A program made the position numbers and the translations under genes. A model generated the notes under the pieces. That model was not told the DNA's origin and did not search any database. It saw only the letters and a list, made by a program, of their open reading frames with translations. Of a stretch of DNA of 64,000 nucleotides, positions 45,770 to 58,156 are shown piece after piece. Origin of the DNA: Halisarca cf. caerulea (Eukaryota > Porifera > Demospongiae > Chondrillida > Halisarcidae); the NCBI GenBank assembly GCA_963170055.1, contig CAUJGJ010000258.1, forward strand, positions 961,101-1,025,100. The letters run 5' to 3'. Numbering within the stretch: the stretch's first letter is position 1; each line of letters starts with the position of its first letter.

Positions 45770-46514
45770 GGTGGGTCGGTGGGTGGAGGTGGTCATGCAT
45801 ATATTTTAGGTGTATTATACACACGGATCGATGTACCATACAAGCACAAATGTGCATTACATACTTGTACGTATTAAAGAGGACCCCCTTTAAAACCAGT
45901 CCTTAGACTGAACGGGCATATCTTAAAAATGGATGAATGAATGAATGAATGTGTGTGTTAGCACGACAGTTTGACCATATCACTAAAATAGAGGAAATTC
46001 ACCAACCTTTCCATTGATAGTCACCCAAGGTACATACTCGTGACGTGGTTTCAGCTCAGCTGTCTCTGCGGCATACATCTCCTCCAGTTGGTGTCCAAGT
46101 TTACCTTGATAGCAGCTGTCAATCTTGTCCCAAACGATGTTATTATCTTCCGCGCATTTCTTAGCAATCTTCGGATCCATGTTGTCCAAATTCTTATCAA
46201 GGCACACCAAGTATGGGAAAAAGTCATCCCTGAGAGAAGGAACAAGACCAAACAATTATGGGTAATCCATTGTAGCTTGACGAAGTTTAATTGCACATGC
46301 ATATAATGTTATTACAACACCAACTACATGATTAAAACACCTAGAATAGCTGTTATGGTTTTGAAATGACCCTTATGCACACCATGCAGCAGGCTAAGCT
46401 GAAACATGCCACAAAATTCTTAATAGGGATAATCTTTCTCAACATTTCCATTGTATTCCTGTGCACAGACAGCACATTACTTGCAAGCACACACATGCGC
46501 GCATACACATACAT

Positions 46515-46589
<75 letters not shown>

Positions 46590-47550
46590 GAATAAATATC
46601 TAAATACTAGAATTCTTTACGACTATGTATACATGTGAAACATGAAAGTAACAGCTCAAAGAATCATGCTCCCTCAGAAAAGACCTTCACACCTTAGATA
46701 TGTGGTATTGTACCTTGAATTTCTCATTTGTAACAAACAGATAACCAACAATTATCTCTGCAGGGTTGGCAGTACAACAAAACCCTGTGACTATTCTGAC
46801 ATTGTCAGAAGCCAACAAACCTTTTTGGGTAGTAGTACAGAACACAGGCCTCAATCGTGTTCATGGTACACTCCATTGGCCCATGTTGACAGACAAACTC
46901 ATGGAAGACGTTCTGCCTGGCATTGCCCCAGGGCACAAAGTTGAAGGTGAAAATGGATCCAATCTGTCAAGAGAAATTATTATCACAACCATTTCTGTCA
47001 ATCCACAAAACTCAATATCGAGAGCATCACACATCATCAAAAGCAATGGGGACATGCATGTTGTTTAACAAAGTTGAGAAAGTAAATGCACAAAAAGCAT
47101 TAATTTGGCAACCGAACAATTTTACAACAACCTCCCTATAGTTCTATGTACAAATTAATCCTCCCAAAGAGGAGAACCTCCTTACAAAGAACAAATAAAG
47201 TTGTCCCAAAGTGTCTATTACTCGGAGGTTCCACTGTACTTGCACTGGGGAATATTAGCCATAACCTATTTTAAGTGGCACCATAGATACTCCAACAACT
47301 ATGGTGGCACTCAGTAAGCTAGAGTTGAAAACATACATGTCTTGTGTATGTTTACATCAGCACACCAAATGTTATCGTAACAAATCGAACCACTCACCTC
47401 CTCCACAGCACGACTCAGGTCAGTTCTTACAAAGTCCGCACAGTCCGGGCACAGGGCCTCGGAGTACAACGTCACGTTTACCAGCTTAGCCTCAGTCGAG
47501 AAGGCCAGCGCCAGTAGCACCAGAACCGCGCCATTCACCGTCATTGACAT
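44943..47550 (-). CDS. IFI30: GILT-family thiol reductase, copy B (intact CxxC)
   Basis: Exons 47550-47398, 46963-46821, 46229-46007, 45044-44943; 206 residues. Signal peptide MSMTVNGAVLVLLALAFSTE, then KLVNVTLYSEALCPDC with the complete active-site pair (residues 34-37), the signature CQHGPMECTMN, and EYVPWVTINGK. Exons 2 and 3 are 143 and 223 nt, exactly as in copies A and C. Expected role: lysosomal disulfide reduction of endocytosed proteins at acid pH. This is the only one of the three copies that keeps both catalytic cysteines. The ATG chosen starts the hydrophobic leader; a longer upstream frame is ignored. Confidence 0.92.
45699..45775. repeat. (TG)n microsatellite in GILT-B intron 3
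   Basis: About 75 bp of TG, ending in GGGTGGGTCGGTGGGTGG. A (GAAT)4 tract follows at 45930-45949. Confidence 0.9.
46515..46588. repeat. (CA)n microsatellite in GILT-B intron 2
   Basis: About 37 CA units. Confidence 0.95.
47105..47240. mobile_element. Truncated pogo-type MITE
   Basis: The right end on the other strand reads CAGTGGAACCTCCGAGTAAT. The left end is eroded near CAACCTCCCTATAG. Located in GILT-B intron 1. Confidence 0.45.
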
Positions 47551-48176
47551 AGTACCTTCTATACCATAGACCCTGAAAATTCTACCAAGACGTGAAAGAA
47601 AGGAGGCGTTTAAGTACCTCCAAGTCCTTACTATACGTAAATACAGTTTCAAAAACCACAGCTGAACAATCAAGATTACCACCTAATTGGGCTCAGAATC
47701 GCGATATATACGCCAGAGGATTCCACCGAGGGTAGTGGGGACATTGATCTCTGGGAACATGCAGGGACTAGGGTCTCATTCGTAATATGCACTCGAAATG
47801 GGGAAATCCATCACCATACCAAAGATATAGAGCCTATGAGCAAACTGTAGTACGCATGGCAATTACGAAGATAGAACTCGGCTGCATGCAGCACAAGGAG
47901 CTAACCTGCTTTGTTGTTGATCCTGTTCAGGTCATGTGATCGTGATATTCAACTAGTATACGAAGCCAGACACACGCACATAGGTATACGGAGCTTGTGC
48001 TATAGGGCTTCGAGCTTTCGACAGTCTATACGTGGCCATCCTGACCGTAGATACTCCTAAAAAACCTATACCTATAATGGCTAGACTAAGCTTTGGAAGC
48101 TAGCGGTCCTCACATGACCACATAGATGACAAGCAATGTTTAGGGTATGTAGCTCATAGCAGTGCACTGCAGGTAG

Positions 48177-48249
48177 TCTCGTGATCCAGACCCCTCCCTG
48201 CCCATAATGATAAAATGGAGGGCGGGGAGGGGTCTGGTTCACGAGACTA
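48177..48249. repeat. Inverted repeat (foldback)
   Basis: TAGTCTCGTGATCCAGACCC...CTCC is mirrored by GGAGGGGTCTGGTTCACGAG...ACTA around a short AT-rich centre. The arm ends resemble those of 40636-40694. Confidence 0.75.
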
Positions 48250-48360
48250 CACTGCAGGCAGAGGAAATGGGGCTATGTGGCAAACCCTTTCACACCTTCA
48301 ATAATAATATATACGTACATAACCGTATGTACATGTATGTTGTATTACCTATGTTCACAC

Positions 48361-48363
48361 ACA

Positions 48364-48408
<45 letters not shown>

Positions 48409-48437
48409 GTGCGCGCGCGCACGCACACACACACACC
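48361..48437. repeat. (CA)n with CG-rich centre
   Basis: CA units flank a CGCGTGCGCGCGCGC segment, a candidate Z-DNA-forming tract. Confidence 0.9.
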
Positions 48438-48890
48438 ATTTCCAAGTTAGCCCTTGAAACTTCTTATCAGGCATTTACAACTGCAACAGTGATCTATGTA
48501 AATGGTCAAAAATAACCACAGATATCACCTTATGAAGCCCAAAGTCAAAGTTTCCCTGTGATACCCACAGACTGTCTTAGCATATACCACTACAACCCTC
48601 TGTATTGATCCTTTGCCTCCATTATACTACACTGTGCTTTTGACCCTCTCTTTAATTTTGTTGATTTTCCCACTGTGTATGCGGTGAAGGTAGGGGAGAA
48701 GATGTTACATACAACACTGTGGCAAATGCAATAGGACAGACTTTTCATCACTAATCACTGAGTCAAAATGCAGCAAGTTGAAAATATAACTTTACAGTTA
48801 ACAATCTTGCACATTCACTAATAGTACCTTTGGGTCTGAGCATGTATGTATATAACAGAGGTAAAATCTATACAAACTAAGACAGGCCCA

Positions 48891-49095
48891 TTAGAAGTTG
48901 ATTCCCTCCTTCCAGTCTAGTTCCCCTTCACAAGCAGGCGGTTTGCTACCCATAAAGGCCTGACAGACTACTTCAATGAGATCCTTCCCTTCTGCCGTTT
49001 TATCATGCTACAGTAAAAAGAGAATACCATACTTAATGCAGCATGTTTCGCAATTTTATGCTTGTGTACATGTGTGTGTGTGAGAGAGAGTGTAC

Positions 49096-49158
<63 letters not shown>

Positions 49159-50870
49159 TGCAAGCAGTGTAAGTGTGCATGTAAGTGTCTTCGTATATTA
49201 TATGAATGTGTGCATACATAAAATAAGAGTGCATGCACATGTGAACCATATATATGACAAAAGATGGAATTTACTAACCTCTCCATTGATAGTCACCCAA
49301 GGCACATACTCGTGAGGTGGTTTCAGCTCTGCCGTCTCAGCAGCAAACATGTCCTCTAGTGAGATACCCAGATCTCCACTGTAGCAGGTCTCTATCTTCT
49401 CCCACACAAGATTTGCTTCCTCTGCACATTTCTTGCCAACGTCTGGATTCAGAGTTTCAAATTGCTTGAAAGCACATACCAAAAACGGGAAAAAGTCCTC
49501 TCTACACAGAACAGGGAGATGTACGTAGTAATAATAATTTCTTATAATACAGCTGAACCTCTCTATAATGAACCCTGGATCTAATGGACTCCCTGATATA
49601 ACAAACATAGACCTTAGAATGTGCACCTATTTACTCTATTGTAAATGAACACCGATGCAGTGAACATCCTCATATAGTGAACCTTTTCAGCCATTTTGAA
49701 GTGGTTCGTAATAGAGAGGTTTGACTATATTTAGACCAGCGAAATTGCAATCAGGGCTACAGACGACTACTTGTATATAGCAAAACTCTGTTAGTGAGTA
49801 CTCCTGGATAGTAAGTACTCATTGCTCTGTCCCTACCTCATGCAATACCACTGAAAGCACCTTGGATAGTAAGTACCTCTGATAGTGAGTACCTATTTTG
49901 CCTTCCCTTGAGGGTACTTACTATCCAGGTTCCACTGTACAACTGCTTCTGAAAATACGTATACATACTATGCAATACGCATGCTGACCTCTTTGGGTAG
50001 TAGTGGATAACACAGGCTTCAACAGTGTTCATAGTGCACTCCATTGGTCCGTGCTGACATTCAAACTTCTCCTTGCTGATCATCTTCGCATTGCCCCAAG
50101 GCACATACTTCAGAGTGAAGATTGTTCCAATCTACGTATTTACAAGCATACACAAGTCTCGCAGTGAGCCACATACGTACGTATGAAAGGGGACAGTAAT
50201 GTACCTTTTCAACAGGTTTTCATAGTTAACTTATATATGAATGCTTGAATGATTTGTATTCACTATCAATATAATTCTAACCAGCTGTCAGCATTTAGGT
50301 CATTAATAAACATATATTACATATAGTAAAACATAATATAGTACTAATGTGCATGCAAATGAACCTAATACTGGCACAATTGTACTATTGTACTTAGTCT
50401 AGTTGTATTGTGGGATAACTATCTATTCCTTTTTGAACTATCCATTATGTGCCCAGTGAGAGTCACTGCAGAGTTGTACTTCTGCCATTTCATCTGTTAG
50501 TGGTTGACAGATAAAATGGCGTAGCTGGATATGTGAGCGAGATTACAACTCAGACAGAACCTAGTCTTGTATAGCCAGATCTGAACTTCTGTACAGTGAC
50601 ATTTTCAGACATCAAGGAGCCATGCTGAGAGACTAGCTGCATGAGACTTCAGAGCCATCGATCCCGTACCGTTAAACCCATCAATTACATGCTTCATACG
50701 CTCTTCAAATCATCATGAACCCCACTCACCTCCATGACAGCCCGATTGAGTGGACCCGTTACAAAGGCTGAAGTGTCTGGGCACAGGGCCTCTCCGTATA
50801 TAGTCACATTCACCAGCTCTGCTCTGCTCGAGCACACCACTGCTAACAGGAACACTGCTACACCTTTCAT
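48891..50870 (-). CDS. IFI30: GILT-family protein, copy C (active site CxxT)
   Basis: Exons 50870-50730, 50131-49989, 49501-49279, 49007-48891; 207 residues. Signal peptide MKGVAVFLLAVVCSSRA, then ELVNVTIYGEALCPDT: the second active-site cysteine is threonine (residues 30-33), as in copy A. The signature CQHGPMECTMN and EYVPWVTINGE remain. Internal exon lengths are identical to the other copies. It is divergently arranged with PEPCK, 607 bp away. The conserved frame and splice sites argue against a decayed pseudogene. A binding, chaperone-like or monothiol role is possible but is inference. Confidence 0.88.
49090..49155. repeat. (CA)n microsatellite in GILT-C intron 3
   Basis: About 28 CA units, preceded by GAGAGAGAG. 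Confidence 0.95.
49550..49727. mobile_element. pogo-type MITE
   Basis: Left end CAGCTGAACCTCTCTATAAT, right end on the other strand AGTCAAACCTCTCTATTACG. The interior is close to that of 21036-21213 (CCTATTTACTCTATTGTAAA). Located in GILT-C intron 2. Confidence 0.7.
49779..49937. mobile_element. pogo-type MITE (AGTAAGTAC subfamily)
   Basis: Left end AGCAAAACTCTGTTAGTGAG, right end on the other strand CAGTGGAACCTGGATAGTAA. Near-identical in layout, but inverted, to 11763-11937. Confidence 0.65.
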
Positions 50871-51477
50871 CACCTCTGTATCTATACCTGTAAGGAATAC
50901 AAAAGTTAAATGCTCTGAAAGAGAAATGGCGGAAAACAGTACCTACTATTCAATACATAAACACATTGACTACTAGGTTAACTTAAGTAAGCCGTTACAG
51001 TAAACAAAATGTCTCCTTGTACGTACTTGAAATGTAGGGGATAATGTCATTAATAGTTATCGTTTATAATTGTCAGAAGTCTGATAGAAAATGTCCGTAG
51101 GTTGATCATTGATTAATATGAAAATAGAATACAAAAATACAAAAAGGGGCTGAAATGGCTATCGAGCATGGTTCAAAAGAAGCACAAATTTGTGTGCAAC
51201 ACATACCTGTTTCAACCCTCTCGCTTTTCAAGTCATAAGATCAAAGATCTACGCGGTTATACGAGTTTATACGAGATGATTCGATCGATCGCTTGATCAA
51301 GAATAACCGGAAGCTATTAAATTGCTATTGCTCAATATCACATCCTAATTGCACAATAGTCTTGGGCACGTGTGATGAAGTGCTAGCCTATCAGTTACCC
51401 CCAACACACCCATTTTGACCCTTGATCCGTTTCTCGGACACCTTTGCTCTAGATTTTATTTATAAATAGGAGTAAAT
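50871..51477. promoter_or_regulatory. Divergent promoter region GILT-C / PEPCK
   Basis: The 607-bp spacer between two opposed start codons has no repeat that I recognise. It contains a GATCGATCG palindrome near 51283 and AT-rich stretches. Both promoters are expected here. Confidence 0.45.
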
Positions 51478-54400
51478 ATGTTGACGAGGATTAGTTCGCT
51501 TTTTCCCAGACTAAGGTTAGTTTGTGTAGGGACATTTAAAGAGTATTGGATAACCGTATCCTGAATCTTTTAATATTTGTATTCTTGGCTTCGTACTTGA
51601 AGGTCTCGTCTACTGTTTCAGACGAAGACGTACTCTGTGGTGTCTTCTTCGATTCCTGTATCCTCACTGAGGCCTCACGTAAGGAAATTCATTGAAGATA
51701 GTGCTCAGCTCTGCCAACCCGACGAGATTCACGTTTGTAGCGGCTCAGAGGAGGAAAATAAGGCCATAGTTGACTTACAGATTAGTAAAGGAAGGCTCAT
51801 CAAGTTGACGAAACTAGACAACTGGTAGGTAATTGTGTCATTATGTGTATTTTCCATTTTCTGCGAGTATAGCGGAGCCTGTGGCCATGGACAGCCGAAT
51901 CGTTCTAATTTACCCGCCATTTTGCGGTAACGCAGGTCACATCATGGTCAGGGTCGTTGCGTAGGTTAGAGTATCTATGGTGGCATCCACGCGTATGCCC
52001 TATACATATCTATGCCCTATATCACCAATATCTATGGGTTCCCACCTGCTGATGTCATCAATAGCATTGAAGTATCTATGATTCCACCATAATATGATTC
52101 CATGGCCCTCCAGTACTTACAGGTTTCCAGTGTCATCTGATATTCGTGTGTGTGTGTCTGTGTGCGTTGAATCTGTACTATGCCTTTGATCCACATCCTG
52201 TGGTAATGTCAAGCATGTGGGGTCTTCCTTGAGTTGTTCTATTGTGCCATATGGTCACGTCCATACCAGTATTTCCACTTACCCCATATCAGCTGTAGGA
52301 ATATGAGCTTACGTCCATTTGTCTATGCATACTCACATGATGCAATTCTTCCTGTACCTCTCAAACATTTTGTTCTGGATGATTCCAGTGCTTGTCGTTC
52401 CACTATGGGAGGCTCCCCACTGTGTTCTGTATTCAATGCTCAAGTGATTCTATTCTGTCCTGTACACCCTGTCTTGTGTGTGAAATGTAGTTTGGTCACA
52501 GTTAACACTTGTGTAGAAATAGCCTACATGTGTAAGTATGTGCATGTGTACAATTGTTGTATAAGTAAATATGTACGTACGTATGCTTGGCCTTTCTGTA
52601 TAAGGGTAGTTAGCAGCCACATACGGTAATAGTGATATTCTGGTCTTAGTAGATGTTTGGTGGACTGTATCGCTTGGGCATGGTCGGTTTAGGTATTTTG
52701 AGCATAGTTTTTTGCTATATTGTTGTTCATTTACGCACGTATGTCTTCTCAGTGGCTAAATGTGCCAAAATTGTAAGTTTTCTATCAGAGATAGAGTGTT
52801 ATGGGTAAATTGATTTTGCATGGGTGTGATTACTATGTGATTTCCTTTCAGTGATGGTGTTTTTGACAGTTCACATGTTGCACTTGCGTAGTTGCAATTT
52901 GCCTCGCCCATCAGTAGTTCAATGCACACACCAGGCCTTTGCTTAGATTTTGTTCCAAGAGGTGTTTTGAGGAAGAGGAAAGCTCTCTAGTAAAAAAGAG
53001 TGCGGGGGGGGGGGAGGTTGTATTTATTCAACAAGGTGTCCCACAATTCCAAGGTGTGGGACTCCCTCCCCCAAATAAAGCACTGTCACATATAAATAAT
53101 AATTTCACACCCACTCATGATCACTTGCCACACCCACTCATGATCCCCTATCACACCCACTTGTGATAGTACTAGTGACGTTTCACAAGTAGTGTGTACT
53201 GGTACACATACGTACATACGTATGTAGGCATGCTATACAGACCTCTAGTACTTATTTATGTGTGCTCTCTACAGGTAGTGTGATTTTAGCTTTAGTGCTC
53301 TTTGCATTCTTTTGTAGTTACCTGGCAAGAACGGCGCCTGAAGATGTTGCTCGTGTTGAATCAAAGACCTACATCTGCACCGACAACGAGAGAGAAACAC
53401 GTGCCATACCCAAAGACGGCGTGAAGTCCATCCTTGCCAACTGGAGAGACCAGAAGGAAATGAGAAAGGAAATCAGTGAAAAAATGAATGGCTGTATGAA
53501 AGGTACAAGCCACATGCATAGCACTACTAAATGCTGTAGCTACATATGTAGGTTGTAGAATTTGCTTGTGGGAGGGGGGGGGGGGGGTATCAAGGTTGCA
53601 CTTTACAGTCTCTTTACAAATTTCAAAGTCCCTGGTTATGCTAAGAACATCAATATTAATTTTATAGCAGAGACGTCCACCCACCATGTGGAACTTCTAG
53701 AATGTTAGTTGAAGCAAGACAGAAGGAAACAACTGCTACTTTTTCTTACAAAATGTGTCATTCTGTGCACGTATCTGTGTATGTTTACAACTTCTTTCCA
53801 TACATACAGTGACATCTCACAGGGGACTGCAAGGAAGTTTTCTTATTTAAACTGGCTAATGGCCAACCCAGTTTAAATAAGAAAACTTCCTTGCAGCAGT
53901 GTGCTTACCTGTTCAGGGGTGTAGCAGTGTGTACCAGATTGGTCACGCAAATTGCCTTAACATTTTGGGTATCATGTACCATTTTGTAAGCAAAGTCTTC
54001 ATATTTCTTTGTTTGGTGAGAAATGTAGTCTAAGTCATGGTTATTTAGTCATATCAATTATGAATTAAATTAGCAGTTTATTTCAAGGATATTAATTAAA
54101 GGGTGATGGGTGATTGTGCAATCAAAATATGACGATTTTGTTATGGCGACTGTTCAAACAAGCCTGAAAAATGCTATGTTATAAACGAATCAACGCTATC
54201 TTCACTTATTTTAGAAAAAACTTACTAATTGTCACTATTGTTAGCTATTGAAAGGTAAATCTTTCAATAGTCATGAAAAGATGTTAAATCTAGACTTCCT
54301 TCATAATTTATTTCTTCCCTAGCCTGAATTTGTTGGTCTGGTGCCAGCCGGCCTGCCTGACCTTGCACTACGCCTATGCTGTTACATTCGGTGACCATGT

Positions 54401-56447
54401 AGCACTGCTCATGAGGAAGTGCAGCCCCCCATATCATCCTCACTCCTTCCTCATTTCTTTCTCTACAGGTCGGACAATGTATGTGATTCCTTACAGTATG
54501 GGTCCGGTTGGGTCTCCTCTCTCGAAGATTGGAGTACAGGTGACTGATTCGGAGTATGTTGTTAGCAGCATGAACATCATGACCAGGGTGGGGGAGCGAG
54601 TCCTGGAGGCACTGAATGATGGAGAGTTTGTCAAATGCGTTCACTCAGTTGGCCATCCACTGCAACCTGGAGAAAAGGATGTCAATTGGCCGTGCAACCC
54701 AAAGAATCTCTTTATCTCCCACTTTCCCGCTCAGGATGAGATTGTGTCCTTTGGAAGCGGATATGGAGGAAATTCCCTGCTAGGGAAGAAATGCTTTGCT
54801 TTAAGAATAGCATCCATCTTGGCCAAAAGGGAGGGATGGTTGGCGGAACACATGCTGGTTAGCTCCCATTGGCTTATGACAGGTGTAAATTCCTATTGTA
54901 CATAGTATAATATGGAATATTCTTATCCAGCCACACTTCTCTGTATGTACGTACATACGTACATATTGTGTATGTACGTGCGTATATTACTGTATGATGT
55001 TTGCATATCTATGTACGTACATACATATGTACGTACATGGGTTTGCATATACTGTACATACGTATGTAGTGGAACCTCTCTATACTGGACACTTTGGGTA
55101 CTGAAAAACAGTTTGTTATACAGAGGTTTCCACTATTCAGAGGTTATTTTACATGCACAGCAATCTATCTGGACCGGCTAAAGCAGTCTGTTATAGAGAT
55201 GTTTTTGCTATGTATCCATTTATACGTACATGCACAAGCAGACATTTTAACATCATATGCATGGTATCACAAAGGCTGTTGTGGTGTACAAGATGGACAA
55301 TCTTACAGTGAGCATAGTGTGTGCAGCGTACATGCATATGGAGCTGGAATTTTACATCTCGCAGCGGACATAGTGTGCGTGTTTGTATGAGACAATGTGT
55401 CATGGTGCGGGGGCGAAAGTTGGGTGGATCAAAGAGTACCGCGGGCTTACATTCACGATGTAGCCCTGCTACTCTGATGTAGCCCAGGTCAAGGGTCTTG
55501 TCAATCTCCTGCCCAGTCAAAATCCATTCATACCTCATTAATTAGTAGCTGTCAATTGTCACATTTGCAGTGTTTTGCCGTATAGCGGGAAACTTTCGCG
55601 AATCGTCTAAAAAGACAAATTTTACGAAGAAAACTTTTGCGAATCGTCCAAAAGAAATTCTATAAGGAAGAAAACTTTCGCGGATTGGTAAGGCAACCAT
55701 TGTGTACGTGGCCATATCAAAGCATGTGTGTTTCCTCGTGTGTGGAAACACACATGCTTACGCGTGACCTACGTACTGGAAACTATCGTGCGAGGCTATC
55801 GTGCCTACAAGGAGCTCTGGGAACTTGTCTTATCTCCTTGTCTGCAGTTGTAATCGTAGAATCTGATGAAGATACTGTATAAGCAGAGAGAACCGGTAGT
55901 GTCGGTTTAGAAGGTCGAAAGTACTTGAAGCAATCCATAGCAGCCATAAGCTGTACGACTAAGCGTTACAACCGAGTACATCTTCAAATAAAAGGCTTAG
56001 CACAAACAATACTGGTTACATAGCGTCCTCGATAGCGTCTATGTACTGAATAACGCACAACGACGCTTCAATCCTTTTGACTTTTCGTGAATAAAAATTT
56101 TGCGAATCCTCTCTTGTTCGCGAAATTCGCAAAGGTTTTCTTCCGCGAAAGTTTCCCGCTTCACCATGACACATAATAGTTGTATCCTGCCTTGGTGTGC
56201 TACAGCAGCATAAAGTGCTAATTAATTGACCTCGGGCTGCGCCCTCGGTCAATCAATTAGCACTTTATGGCTGCTGTAGCACACCAAGGCAGGATACAAC
56301 TATTACTTACTCACACATCACATTGATGTCACATGCTACATGTGTACGTATGTACAAATGATGTATGTGGAATCCTGCATGCTTGAAGCATACCAGTGTT
56401 AATGCACACGGTATGTACTTACGTACGTATGTACTTCTGCTCTCTCT

Positions 56448-56483
<36 letters not shown>

Positions 56484-57625
56484 AATTTGTTCATGTTGAA
56501 TTCATCAGTGACTGTTTCATTTTGCAGATCCTTGGCATTACCAACCCCAAGGGAGAGAAAAAGTACATTGCAGCTGCCTTTCCAAGTCAATGTGGCAAGA
56601 CAAACCTTGCAATGATGCTGCCCAGCCTTCCAGGATGGAAGATTGAGTGTGTTGGAGACGACATTGGCTGGATGAGGTTTGACGAAACAGGCCAGTTGAG
56701 AGCAATCAATCCAGAAAACGGTCTCTTTGGTGTAGCCCCTGGTACAAACCATGCGACCAACCCAAATGCAATGGCCTGCTTTACGAAGAACTCGGTATTC
56801 ACCAATGTTGCTCACACCAGTGATGGCGGTGTGTATTGGGAAGGCCTAGAAGATGAGATAGACCTGACCGGCCTTAACGTCACAAATTGGCGCGGACATG
56901 AGAGCTGGACTAAGGAAAAAGCAAAGGAGTTAGGGCCTGCTTCTCATCCAAATGCCCGTTTCTGCAGTCCTGCCAGTCAATGCCCGGTCATTGATCCCTT
57001 GTGGGAGGATCCCAAGGGTGTGCCCATCAGTGCTATCATTTTTGGAGGTCGTCGACCAAGCACGATTCCCCTTGTCTTTGAAACCCTAAGCTGGAGTCAT
57101 GGAGTGTTCATTGGTTCAGGCATGCGTTCAGAAGCCACTTCAGCTGCTGAGCACTCTGGTAAGGCCATCATGCACGACCCATTTGCTATGAGACCCTTCT
57201 TTAGCTACAACTTTGGTGAGTATCTGAATCACTGGCTGAGCTTACAGGACAAGCCTGAGCACAAGTTGCCCAAAGTTTTCCACGTCAACTGGTTCAGGAA
57301 AGACGAAAACAATAAGTTCATGTGGCCTGGATTTGGTGAAAATTCGCGAGTTTTGGAGTGGATCTTCAACCGCTGTAATGGGGAAGACATTGCCAATCCC
57401 TCTCCCATTGGTCTGATCCCAAAGCCAGGCTCCATCAACACTGAGGGCCTGGACAGATCCATCGATGCTGTCATGCCAAAACTCTTTGAAGCAAGCAAGC
57501 AAGAATTGGAAGCTGAGGCTGATGCCATTCAGAAATTTTACAGTGAGCAGCTGCCAAATGATGTTCCTGAACGTATCTCGAAGGAGTTGGAAGATTTCCG
57601 AAAGAGAATCAGTGCAATGGACTAA
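51478..57625 (+). CDS. PCK2: Phosphoenolpyruvate carboxykinase (GTP), probably mitochondrial
   Basis: Exons 51478-51515, 51603-51824, 53318-53502, 54469-54857, 56528-57625; 643 residues (vertebrate PCK2 640, PCK1 622). It decarboxylates and phosphorylates oxaloacetate to phosphoenolpyruvate with GTP. Diagnostic segments: [51 protein letters not shown], the P-loop [13 protein letters not shown] with the hyper-reactive cysteine (residue 300), [11 protein letters not shown] (metal-binding Asp), the mobile lid region [11 protein letters not shown], and [21 protein letters not shown] at the guanine pocket. The N-terminus ([13 protein letters not shown] plus basic and hydroxylated residues) looks like a mitochondrial presequence. 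The exon 2 acceptor (TTGAAG|G) has a weak pyrimidine tract; an alternative is TTTCAG at 51620. Confidence 0.95.
53828..53898. repeat. Inverted repeat with ~29-bp arms
   Basis: CTGCAAGGAAGTTTTCTTAT...TTTAAACTGG is mirrored by CCCAGTTTAAATAAGAAAAC...TTCCTTGCAG, with a 13-bp spacer. Located in PEPCK intron 3. Confidence 0.85.
55072..55210. mobile_element. Truncated pogo-type MITE
   Basis: Left end AGTGGAACCTCTCTATACTG plus the CAGCAATCTATCTGGACC core of the GILT-A intron subfamily; the right end is missing. Located in PEPCK intron 4. Confidence 0.55.
55571..56162. mobile_element. MITE-like element with AGCGGGAAACTTTCGCG ends
   Basis: The left end AGCGGGAAACTTTCGCGAAT (about 55573) and the right end on the other strand AGCGGGAAACTTTCGCGGAA (about 56160) form inverted termini. 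Related sub-terminal repeats (GAAAACTTTTGCGAATCGTC, TTCGCGAAATTCGCAAAGG) lie inside. About 590 bp, in PEPCK intron 4. No transposase frame seen. Confidence 0.6.
56174..56306. repeat. Large inverted repeat, ~56-bp arms
   Basis: AATAGTTGTATCCTGCCTTG...AATTAATTGACC is mirrored by GGTCAATCAATTAGC...CAAGGCAGGATACAACTATT around TCGGGCTGCGCCCTC. The centre itself folds. Located in PEPCK intron 4. Confidence 0.9.
56451..56482. repeat. (TG)n microsatellite
   Basis: About 16 TG units, 46 bp upstream of the PEPCK exon 5 acceptor. Confidence 0.9.
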
Positions 57626-57831
57626 TTTATTATTCATGTATAGAGCAATAACTTCTTTATCCCTGGTTTATTCTAATATTATTGTTGTTTCTTTATATTA
57701 TTCAGTTTCATCTGCAGCTTTACTGGTCTGTGTTTGCAAGCATACATTACTATTATTTTAATAGTTGCATCTAAAATTACAGTTAAAATACCTGTGGACT
57801 CTTGTTCAGCTACTGCGCTTTTATTATGCGG

Positions 57832-58083
57832 TTCAACCTTGATCATCCGAACTCTCGATTACACAATGATTGATATTTTGTAGTGTGCGCATGCATGGAC
57901 TGGACATGTACATGTGGTGCACTGCACCTTGTGCTAAGCCAGGGTGTGCTGAAGTGGGTTTAGACATGGCCAATATTGGTAAATTTATTAATGAATTTTT
58001 AGTTGCCCGAACTTCTTGCTTATAACCGAACCTGAGTATTTCAGGAGTTGGCCGCGGGGGTTCGGATAATTCAGGTTTGATGG
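57832..58083. mobile_element. MITE between PEPCK and the RRM gene
   Basis: The ends GGTTCAACCTTGATCATCCG and (opposite strand) CATCAAACCTGAATTATCCG form an inverted pair. The CCGAACTCTCGATTA/TTCGGATAA motifs resemble the inner element at 61994-62343. It occupies about half of the 531-bp gap before the RRM start codon. Confidence 0.55.
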
Positions 58084-58156
58084 CGTACATTACGCCCCCG
58101 CAAACGATATTCTATTAGAAAATTTCGAGTCAATCCCTTCCATTAATTGAAAGGCG

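Larger units (their letters stand above)
47551..48890. other. Spacer between GILT copies B and C
   Basis: No exon recognised. It contains CATAGATACTC-type fragments (near 48046), an inverted repeat (48177-48249) and a (CA)n tract (48365-48436). The promoter of GILT-B should lie just right of 47550. Confidence 0.55.

Noticed and set aside
52234..52629. 131-residue + strand ORF in PEPCK intron 2
   Set aside because: No recognisable domain, no splice logic with neighbouring exons; could be an old transposon remnant, but I cannot support that.
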